From the NCBI RefSeq assembly GCF_034424545.1, contig NZ_CP139970.1, positions 3,720,001 through 3,784,000 on the forward strand: 64,000 nt of DNA. Direction: 5' to 3'. Source of the DNA: Trinickia caryophylli. GTDB taxonomy: Bacteria; Pseudomonadota; Gammaproteobacteria; Burkholderiales; Burkholderiaceae. The notes below the pieces were generated by a model. It was not told the origin of the DNA, made no database searches, and was given only the letters and a program-made list of their open reading frames with translations. Numbering within the stretch: the stretch's first letter is position 1; each line of letters opens with the position of its first letter. The translations under genes and the position numbers were made by a program. Of this stretch, positions 35,009 to 41,656 are shown in pieces.

Positions 35009-36571
35009 TCAGATGCGCTTGGCGTGGATGAAGATCGCGCGCTGCTGAGCCCGCGCCGTTGCGACGGGGTAACTTGCGACGAGCTGCGGGGCGTCGCCGC
35101 CTTGCAGCGCGATACCCGTTTGCAGGGAGAGCCGGCTCGTATTTGCCCATTCCCGGCCCGGCAGGCCCGTAGGCTGGGTCGCGATGAGTGCGACGTCGAC
35201 TGCGATCGCGGGTTGGTCCTTCGCTTGCGCGGGCAGCAGGCGGGCGACGAGATCGAGCGAGTCGCCCCGCTGGGCGGTTCGCCCGTTGGACTCCGCAGGC
35301 GTTGCGGCGGCGGAAACGTTCGGCGCCTCGGAGCCGATCTCGAGTAGCAGGTGGCGATTGGCGAAGCCGACCACGCGCTGGCGATTGAGCAGTCGCGCGC
35401 GCTGTTCGCCGACGGCCCGGCTCCATTGGCGATAGAGCGCGGGCGCGCCGGGCGTGGCTGTTTCGCCCGCGCCGGCAGCCGCGTCGGACGTTGCTGCATG
35501 GAGTGCCGGGTCGTCCGATTCGAAGACGACGATCTCGATCGAGATCATCGGCGATGGCCGATCGAGCGCATCGACGATTTCCTGGATGCGTGGGAGCAGG
35601 CCCGATTCGGCCCAGACCAGCACACTGTTGGATGCTTCGTCGGCGACGACGACGGGGTCGCTTCGCCGCGGTGCGTCGGCGAGCCAGGTGGCGGCGGACC
35701 GGCTCTCGGGCAGCGGGGGAAGTTCATAGGTGGCTTGCGCGCCACCGAGCCAGCCCCCGAACGCCGAGTCGGCCGGCGCGCCGGTGTCGACGGTCATCTG
35801 CGCGGGCGTGTGCGCGGGCGTGTGCGAAGGCAACTGAAAGCGCGGCACGTCGGTGCGCGGCTGCGTGCCGATCAGTTGCCGCAAGATCGACGCCACACCG
35901 GGACGGGCATCGCGCTGCTGCCCGCCGGGTGCGCCATCGGCCGCATGCGCGTACCGGAGCGCAAATACCCTCGCTTCGATTTGTGGCGCATCGATGCGCG
36001 GCTGCGCGCGCGGCGCGAGAAAGCGCCGTACGGCGGCAACATACTCGCGCGGGCCCGAGACGAGCACGGCGTCCTGGCCCGGGAGCACGCCCCAGCCGAA
36101 GCGGGCATCGTAGAGCCCGACCGCGGCGAGTGCCGCTTGCGCCGAGCGCGCATCGGCTCCGCCCAGCGCGACGCGCGTGGTCGTTGCGTCCGAGCGATCC
36201 GTCACGTGGAGCACCCGGTCGGTCACGAACCACTCGAAACCATATGCGGCTGCGAGCCGCTCGAGAAACTCGCGCCCCGACTCGCCGCGCAGCCAGCCGT
36301 CGATCGTCGCACGGCGCCAACGTTGCGAAGCGTGGGTGCTCGCGCGCGCATCGATGCGCAGGCGCAAGCCATGATCGGCCGCGAACCGTTCGAGAACATC
36401 GATGGGCGAGCGTCCGGCCGCCTGATAGGAGTAGGCCCCGCCAAGTGCGGTTTCGCCGGGTATGGCGCCGTCGGCCGTCGGCGAAGCCGCCAGGGCGCAC
36501 GCCGCCAAGGAGCTCAATGCAAGCGCCGCGGCGATGCGTGGGCGGGCGCCGGAATGCTTGAAACGGCTCAT
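35009..36571 (-). CDS. sctC: T3SS outer-membrane secretin SctC
   Basis: 520 residues. Signal peptide ending near ACALA, then N-terminal secretin domains (SPIDVLERFAADHGLRLRID) with ring-building modules around 110-200. After these comes the region VVADEASNSVLVWAESGLLP and a shortened secretin core (MISIEIVVFESD; RLSLQTGIALQGGDAPQLVA). The conserved V(P/A)xLGDIPxxGxLF segment is not obvious, so the pore part is divergent. A low-complexity insert SHTPAHTPAQ lies mid-protein. Confidence 0.85.
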   Translation of the reverse strand: MSRFKHSGARPRIAAALALSSLAACALAASPTADGAIPGETALGGAYSYQAAGRSPIDVLERFAADHGLRLRIDARASTHASQRWRRATIDGWLRGESGREFLERLAAAYGFEWFVTDRVLHVTDRSDATTTRVALGGADARSAQAALAAVGLYDARFGWGVLPGQDAVLVSGPREYVAAVRRFLAPRAQPRIDAPQIEARVFALRYAHAADGAPGGQQRDARPGVASILRQLIGTQPRTDVPRFQLPSHTPAHTPAQMTVDTGAPADSAFGGWLGGAQATYELPPLPESRSAATWLADAPRRSDPVVVADEASNSVLVWAESGLLPRIQEIVDALDRPSPMISIEIVVFESDDPALHAATSDAAAGAGETATPGAPALYRQWSRAVGEQRARLLNRQRVVGFANRHLLLEIGSEAPNVSAAATPAESNGRTAQRGDSLDLVARLLPAQAKDQPAIAVDVALIATQPTGLPGREWANTSRLSLQTGIALQGGDAPQLVASYPVATARAQQRAIFIHAKRI

Positions 36572-36787
36572 TCAGCGCACTTCGTTGAGCGCGCTGCGCA
36601 CGAGCGCGAACTTCATCTGGATGTCCGTGGTCGCGCTCCAGTTGGCGAGCGAGACGCTGCGCAACGCGGCGAGATAGCGATGCCAGTCGCGCGGATCGGC
36701 AGCGGACATCGTGTCGCGGATGTGATCGGCGCGCGCGATTGCCTGCGAGAGCTGGAGTTCGGGAATGCTCGGAGTCATGGGCTTCAT
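36572..36787 (-). CDS. Small T3SS needle-like (SctF?) subunit
   Basis: About 71 residues, ending directly before sctC. The text SIPELQLSQAIARADHIRDT then DPRDWHRYLAALRSVSLANW and a C-terminus ending in IQMKFALVRSALNEVR resembles the helical hairpin of needle subunits (around 80 residues, central D/NP turn, conserved terminal helix). The match is by shape, not by clear signature; an inner-rod or pilus role is possible. An ATG at 36778 is the alternative start. Confidence 0.5.
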   Translation of the reverse strand: MKPMTPSIPELQLSQAIARADHIRDTMSAADPRDWHRYLAALRSVSLANWSATTDIQMKFALVRSALNEVR

Positions 36788-36852
36788 GGTGGGAGAAAAA
36801 ACTGCTGCGTAGGGTTTGCGGTTGCCTTGGGCGGTGCGCCGTGCTGGCTGCA

Positions 36853-37395
36853 TTACGAAAAATGCTTGTCCAGCTTCGCGCGCAGCCGCGAGAGGCGCGA
36901 GCGCACGGTGCCGACAGGTATGCCGAGCGTGCGCGCCGCCTGCACGTAGCTTTGTCGGTCGATGAAAAGCAGCTCCAGCATGTGCTGCTGTTGCGGCGAC
37001 AACGACTCGGCGAACTCGAGAAACCGCGCAAAGCGCTGCTTCACGCAGATGCGACGCTCGGGCGCGAGCAAGTCGACGAGTTCTTCTTCGTGATCTTCGA
37101 TGGGCTCGACGACGAACCTGTAATCGCTCGTCCGGCTCACGTGATTGCGTACGACGTTGAGCGCGATGGCCGTGAGCCACGTCTTGGGCTTTGCGTGGCC
37201 GCGATAGGAAGCGCGGCTTTCCCACGCGCCGAGGTAGGTGGCCTGCAGGATGTCCTCCGCGTCTTCCGCGCTGCGTACGCGACGCATGATGAATCGATAG
37301 ATCGACCGGCCGTGCGAGCGGTACCAGTCGTCGAACTGGATCGATACGTCGGTGCCGCCGCCGTGCAAGGGGCGCTCGGAGAGCCTCGAAATCAT
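36853..37395 (-). CDS. ECF sigma factor (HrpL-like role)
   Basis: 180 residues. Region 2 reads IYRFIMRRVRSAEDAEDILQ with ATYLGAWES; region 4 reads LSPQQQHMLELLFIDRQSYV and GIPVGTVRSRLSRLRAKL. This is a complete ECF sigma-70. It heads the minus-strand secretion operon and is divergent from the second one, so it probably directs transcription of the apparatus. HrpL of plant pathogens does the same job, but no one-to-one orthology is claimed. No anti-sigma gene is adjacent. Confidence 0.88.
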   Translation of the reverse strand: MISRLSERPLHGGGTDVSIQFDDWYRSHGRSIYRFIMRRVRSAEDAEDILQATYLGAWESRASYRGHAKPKTWLTAIALNVVRNHVSRTSDYRFVVEPIEDHEEELVDLLAPERRICVKQRFARFLEFAESLSPQQQHMLELLFIDRQSYVQAARTLGIPVGTVRSRLSRLRAKLDKHFS

Positions 37396-37549
37396 TGTTC
37401 GAATCGTAGTGGGCTGTGATGCGCGGAATCATTGCGCTCGCCGACCCGCTATGCGGATTGGCAACCGCGAAATCGGACGAAATTACGCAGGCGTATCGGT
37501 AAGCCGACGGTTGGGCATGCGCCGCGCGGTCACTTTCGCCCGTGCCGGC

Positions 37550-37573
37550 GGAACCGGTTGCGCGCGGACCGTT
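37550..37573 (+). promoter_or_regulatory. Candidate ECF-type promoter of the plus-strand T3SS operon
   Basis: GGAACC at 37550-37555 and CGTT at 37570-37573, spaced 14 bp, resemble an ECF promoter (GGAAC -35 box, CGT-type -10), though the spacer is slightly short. It lies about 90 bp upstream of the gene at 37664 and beside the sigma-factor gene. Confidence 0.4.
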
Positions 37574-37663
37574 ACTAAGTGGCCAGCTTGCCGGGGCCGC
37601 CGAGCGACGCCGGTATGCGCGACACGACACGACACAATCGATCACATGCAAAGGAGGATCGTC

Positions 37664-37978
37664 ATGACCATAGGCGCGTTGCTGCCCGCGCTCCACATGC
37701 TGGGGACGCTCGCCGCGTTCACTTCGTCGGCGGCCTCGACCGTCTCCCGTCAGCCGGATGCATCCGCGCCGTCCGGTGGCGGGCCAGGTCTGGGGCACGT
37801 GGGGGACGTGTTGCGCCGGCAGGAGGCGGCGCAGATGCAGACGATCGAGCTGCAGACGCAGGCGAGCATCCGCAAGCTCTACGCCGACACGGCGAACAGC
37901 ATCGCGAGCGGGCATCTGGATTCGGGCACCAAGCTGCAAAACGCCCTTTACAAGGCGGCGCAAGGGATTCACTTCTGA
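37664..37978 (+). CDS. Unknown small T3SS-operon protein
   Basis: 104 residues. The start is fixed by AAAGGAGG six bases before the ATG. Hydrophobic N-terminus (IGALLPALHMLGTLAAF), glycine/proline-rich linker, then a helical C-terminus (MQTIELQTQASIRKLYADTA). First gene of the divergent operon leading to sctI-J-K-L. It might be a pilus-like, needle-tip or early secreted subunit. No family recognised. Confidence 0.7.
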   Translation: MTIGALLPALHMLGTLAAFTSSAASTVSRQPDASAPSGGGPGLGHVGDVLRRQEAAQMQTIELQTQASIRKLYADTANSIASGHLDSGTKLQNALYKAAQGIHF

Positions 37979-38040
37979 GCGCGGCAACGGCAACCCCAGG
38001 CTGGCGCGTGTCGGCGCGCCGGCCGTCACCGGATGGATCG

Positions 38041-38241
38041 ATGAATCGATTGAACGAGCCGCTCGCCGCGCAGATGGCGTTGCAGGCGCGCATGATGGAT
38101 GCGACCGCGACTGCGGCCGCCGCGTTCGCCCACGAGAAGCGGCGCGTCGATGCCCAACTCGCCGGCGTCGCGGCGTCCGTGAACATGGAGACGCAGCTGG
38201 TGAATTCGCTTCGCCAGCTCGCGGCGCAACTGAAACCTTGA
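38041..38241 (+). CDS. Small helical T3SS-operon protein
   Basis: 66 residues, nearly all helix (LAAQMALQARMMDATATAAA; SVNMETQLVNSLRQLAAQLK). Size, composition and place before sctI fit a secreted filament subunit or a small chaperone. It could be the needle protein instead of the gene at 36572. Confidence 0.55.
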   Translation: MNRLNEPLAAQMALQARMMDATATAAAAFAHEKRRVDAQLAGVAASVNMETQLVNSLRQLAAQLKP

Positions 38242-38263
38242 TGACGAGCGGGGAGCGACGAGC

Positions 38264-38674
38264 GTGGATGAATTGAAAGTGGGAGGGGCGCAGAGCGTCG
38301 ACGGGGCGTTGCGCGCGAGCCGGGCAGGGGGCGGCGCGTTTGCCGATGCAATGGCAGTGGCGGTTGCGCCGCCGATGGGCTTCGGTCCCGGCGCCGTGCC
38401 GGGGTCGCCCGTGCACACCGGCACGAGCCGCTCGCCGACGCTGCGCGCGCTGGCGCAACATCTCGACGACATCGAGCGTCGCCGGGTCGAAGCCGATACG
38501 CTGCGCAGCCGCGCCGTGGGCGCGCAGGCGGCTGGCGAGGGCGGGCATGTCGTTGCCGCCCTCATGTATCGCCAGGCACGTGCGCTCGCCGCCCACAACC
38601 TCGACATCATGTGGAGCGCGCGCGTCGTCGGGGCAAGCGCGGGAGCGCTCAAGCAATTGCTGAACGCGGCTTGA
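38264..38674 (+). CDS. sctI: SctI-like inner-rod protein
   Basis: 136 residues. Flexible glycine/alanine-rich first half; C-terminal amphipathic helix LDIMWSARVVGASAGALKQL typical of the inner rod subunit. It directly precedes the sctJ lipoprotein gene, the common I-J order. GTG start. Assignment is mostly by position and C-terminal pattern. Confidence 0.6.
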   Translation: MDELKVGGAQSVDGALRASRAGGGAFADAMAVAVAPPMGFGPGAVPGSPVHTGTSRSPTLRALAQHLDDIERRRVEADTLRSRAVGAQAAGEGGHVVAALMYRQARALAAHNLDIMWSARVVGASAGALKQLLNAA

Positions 38675-38684
38675 GGCGCGGGCC

Positions 38685-39470
38685 ATGCATTGGCGCACCC
38701 GATGGTGGCGCGGCCTCGCCGTGGTTTCGATGGTCGCGTTGAGCGCCTGCTCGCCGCGTATCGAGTTCTATCAAACAACCGATCTGCGTTCCGCCAACGA
38801 AGTTGAGGCGCTGCTGCGGGAGCGTGCGATCGCGGTCGAGCGGCGGCCGGTCAAGGGCGGCGTTGCGCTATCGGTCAGCGAGGGCGACTTCCCCGAGGCC
38901 GTCGCGGTGTTGCGCGATGCCGGGCTGCCGCGCGAGGCACCGGCTCGGCTCGCCGACGTCTTTGGCAAGAAGGGAATGATGCCGACGCCGCTCGAGGAAA
39001 AAGCCCGTTATGTCCGCGCGCTCGAGCAGGCGATCGAAAGCGCGGTGCTCGACATCGACGGCGTGGTCGCGGCGCGGGCGCGCATCGTGCCGCTCGACCG
39101 GCACAGGCCCGGCGCGCCGGTGGTATCCCCTTCGGCGTCGCTACTGATCAGGCACCGGGCGGACGTCGAGCTTTCGGGGCTCGTTCCGGGCATCGTGCAA
39201 CTCGTCAAGAACGGCGTTCCCGGGCTCGCGGACGAAGATGACCGGCGGGTGGCCGTCATGCTGGTTGCCGAGCCCGGGCGGGCCGCACCCGCGATGCGCC
39301 TGCCCGGGGCCGGCGCAAGCCGGGCGTCTTCCTCCCTTGCGTGGCCGTTGCTTGCCGTGCTTGCGGCGGCCGGCACGTTCGCGCTGGGATGGCTTGTGCG
39401 CGGCGTCTCGTGCGGCAAGTCGTGGCGCGCGCGTCGCGCTCGATCGTCGGGGCTGGGCAATGAGCAATGA
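38685..39470 (+). CDS. sctJ: T3SS inner-membrane ring lipoprotein SctJ
   Basis: 261 residues. Lipoprotein signal with lipobox LSAC, then the family core: LRSANEVEALLRERAIAVER, FPEAVAVLRDAGLPRE and EEKARYVRALEQAIESAVLD. A C-terminal membrane helix (LAWPLLAVLAAAGTFALGWL) anchors it in the inner membrane. Forms the 24-mer ring with SctD. Overlaps sctK by 11 bp. Confidence 0.95.
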   Translation: MHWRTRWWRGLAVVSMVALSACSPRIEFYQTTDLRSANEVEALLRERAIAVERRPVKGGVALSVSEGDFPEAVAVLRDAGLPREAPARLADVFGKKGMMPTPLEEKARYVRALEQAIESAVLDIDGVVAARARIVPLDRHRPGAPVVSPSASLLIRHRADVELSGLVPGIVQLVKNGVPGLADEDDRRVAVMLVAEPGRAAPAMRLPGAGASRASSSLAWPLLAVLAAAGTFALGWLVRGVSCGKSWRARRARSSGLGNEQ

Positions 39471-40134
39471 ACGCGGGCGGGATTGCGGGCGGTGGCTGCG
39501 CTTTTGGTTCGAGCCCTGGGCATGGGCCGACGAAGCCTGGCGCATCCGGTACGGCGTACCCGCGCCCGTAGCGGGCCGCGAAACGAGCCGCGAAATGGGC
39601 CGCGAAGCAGGCCACGAAGCAGGCCGCGAAATGGGCCGCGAACGCGCGAGGCTTCATTTCAGCGGCTGGATCGATGTTTTCGCACTCGAGAAAGAGTGGT
39701 CGTTGCCCGCGGATGCGCGCTGGCTTGCGTTGCTCGAAATGTCGCCTCAACGACTGCGCGACGCCTCGTCGCTGCTGGGCTGGCTGGCGCTGCTGCACAC
39801 GCCGGGCGGCGGGCATCGCGCGCACGCCGCGGCGCGCGATCCGGTTGCGCGCCGCGCGTTGCGCTACAGAACGGTCAACTGCATGCGCGTGGTCGGCGAT
39901 GCGCGGGCAACAGACGGCTGGCCGGGGCAAGCTCACGGCCTGCGGATACTGCGGATGATGGCGGAGCAGGACTGGCCCGACGTTGCCAGCCGTCTCGCGA
40001 TGATGCTCGAGCCGGGCACCGAGGCAGGCGAGTCGGCGCTGCGCGTCGAGACGCTCGTGGTTCCGCGGTGCCTTGCGCTGGTGCTCGCGGCGGCTCGCTG
40101 GCTCGGTGCCCGCCAGGAGGGCAGGGCCTCATGA
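39460..40134 (+). CDS. sctK: T3SS sorting-platform protein SctK
   Basis: 224 residues. The start WLRFWFEPWAWADEAWRIRY and the later ERVETLVVP-like region (ALRVETLVVPRCLALVLAAA) fit the poorly conserved SctK/YscK family, which links the pods of the sorting platform to SctD. Residues about 39-62 come from six 12-bp DNA repeats and read GRETSREMGREAGHEAGREM. Position between sctJ and sctL supports the call. Confidence 0.75.
   Translation: MSNERGRDCGRWLRFWFEPWAWADEAWRIRYGVPAPVAGRETSREMGREAGHEAGREMGRERARLHFSGWIDVFALEKEWSLPADARWLALLEMSPQRLRDASSLLGWLALLHTPGGGHRAHAAARDPVARRALRYRTVNCMRVVGDARATDGWPGQAHGLRILRMMAEQDWPDVASRLAMMLEPGTEAGESALRVETLVVPRCLALVLAAARWLGARQEGRAS
39573..39644. repeat. Six 12-bp in-frame tandem units in sctK
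   Basis: Units vary around gggccgcgaaat and follow directly from 39573 to 39644, keeping the reading frame. They encode a charged, probably helical G-R-E repeat near the N-terminus of SctK. Slippage would alter the length by four residues per unit. Confidence 0.85.
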
Positions 40135-40733
40135 GCTTCGTTGCACGTCGCGTCGTGACACCCTATGCCAATGAGCCCGCCATCGTAAAGCTCGTTTGGG
40201 GCGCCGAGGAGATTGGCCGGTGGGAGGATACTGCCGCCTATCTTGGCGTTGTCCGGCGCCGCGCGCACGCAATCCTCGGCCGTGCGCGGGAGCGGGCCCG
40301 CGCCGAGCGGGAGCGAGCGGCCGCTTGCGAGGCCGCCCGCCGTCGCGAGGCGGATGCCGCGTTGCTCACGCGCGCGGCAGAACTGGATGCCTCCTATCAG
40401 CGGGAACGCAGATCCTTGCACGCGCGCTTCGAGGCGGTGCTCGATGAGGCGCTTGCAGCGGCGCTGCACAAAATAGCCGTCTCGATGCCGGCCGAGCAGC
40501 GCGTACGCATCGTGGCCGACGCACTGCGTGCGCAGGTGGGCGATCGCCACGCGGCCACCTTGTATCTGAGCACAGCGGATCTGGCGGCCAACGAGGCGAG
40601 CCGGCACGCGTGGCCGTGGCCCGTCGAAGCGGACGCTACGCTGCGGCCCGGGGAGTGCAGGCTGCGTGCCGGCGAAGCGGACTGGGTGTTGAGCATCGAT
40701 GCATTCGTCGACACCATGTGCGGCCGGCGATGA
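40131..40733 (+). CDS. sctL: T3SS ATPase-stator protein SctL
   Basis: 200 residues, FliH/SctL family. A long arginine/alanine-rich coiled coil (about 45-110; RARERARAERERAAACEAAR) precedes a C-terminal domain (LHKIAVSMPAEQRVRIVADA). It regulates SctN and tethers it to SctQ. ATG overlaps the sctK stop. Last gene of the plus-strand operon; AT-rich intergenic DNA follows. Confidence 0.85.
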   Translation: MSFVARRVVTPYANEPAIVKLVWGAEEIGRWEDTAAYLGVVRRRAHAILGRARERARAERERAAACEAARRREADAALLTRAAELDASYQRERRSLHARFEAVLDEALAAALHKIAVSMPAEQRVRIVADALRAQVGDRHAATLYLSTADLAANEASRHAWPWPVEADATLRPGECRLRAGEADWVLSIDAFVDTMCGRR

Positions 40734-40999
40734 ACCAGGCGTGGCGGGCAGGGTGGGGCAGCGCGATTTTTCTCAAAGTCTGGTTAATTATTCGTTTAAT
40801 GGGTTTTCAACGATTCGAATTTATATAAAAACCGCCTGCCTATTCCGAGAATTTTCGTATTATCGAATGGCGTTGTGGAATTTAGCATCGCGAATTCTGC
40901 CGAATCTGGTGCGGGGCCAGCATCGGTAGTGGCGTTGGCGGCCGCCGAGTCGGTAGCCTCGTGCCATCGATGGTCCATCAAGTCGTATCCGAGAATATT

Positions 41000-41656
41000 A
41001 TGAACCAGGTGTTGCGCATTATCGTGGCGGATGACCACGCTATCGTTCGTCACGGCATCCGGCTTGCGGCCGAAGCTAGCCGTGTTGCGCAGGTGGTCGC
41101 CGAAGCCGCGAACTCCGACGAGCTCATTGCCGCGGTACAGGCCCAATCCTTCGACGCCATCGTGACCGACTACGCGATGCCGGGCGAACGAACGCAGGAC
41201 GGTATCGCGCTTATCGACCGTTTGATGCGAATGCGGCCGAACGTGCCGATCGTCGTCGTCACGGCCATGCGAAACGTTGCCATTCTGAACAAGCTCATCT
41301 CCAAGGGGATCAGCGGTATCGTCGAAAAAGCGGGCGGCGTGCACGAGCTGCAGGCAGCATTGCTCGCCGTCGTGCAGGAGCGCCACTATGTGAGCCCCGG
41401 CATCCAGTCGTTGCTCGCCAGCGCGAGTATCGTGGGCTCGCGCGTCGGCAAGGACGCCACGCTCACGACCGCGGAACTCGAGGTCGTTCGCTTGTTCGCC
41501 CGTGAGGGGCTGACGCCGAATCAGATTTCGCAGCGGCTCAACCGCAGCGTCAAGACCATCAGCCGCCACAAGATGAACGCTCAGCGCAAGCTCGGGCTCG
41601 CGACCAACCAGGATCTGCTCGAGTATTGCCGCAAGCACGACATCTCCGCGGTATGA
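41000..41656 (+). CDS. RcsB/EvgA-type response regulator
   Basis: 218 residues from the ATG at 41000. Receiver domain RIIVADDHAIVRHGIRLAAE with D57 in VTDYAMPGERTQDG, and LuxR-type helix-turn-helix LTTAELEVVRLFAREGLTPN plus QRLNRSVKTISRHKMNAQ. The AT-rich region just upstream likely holds its promoter. Its stop overlaps the start of the following hybrid kinase (ATGA). Second relay flanking the T3SS genes. Confidence 0.92.
   Translation: MNQVLRIIVADDHAIVRHGIRLAAEASRVAQVVAEAANSDELIAAVQAQSFDAIVTDYAMPGERTQDGIALIDRLMRMRPNVPIVVVTAMRNVAILNKLISKGISGIVEKAGGVHELQAALLAVVQERHYVSPGIQSLLASASIVGSRVGKDATLTTAELEVVRLFAREGLTPNQISQRLNRSVKTISRHKMNAQRKLGLATNQDLLEYCRKHDISAV

Noticed and set aside
35351..36949. 532-codon plus-strand frame opposite sctC
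   Set aside because: Shadow of a GC-rich gene; its text is arginine/glycine-rich with no domain, and the opposite strand encodes the recognisable secretin.
39573..39644. Short regular repeats as a possible CRISPR array
   Set aside because: No spacers, 12-bp units, in frame inside sctK.
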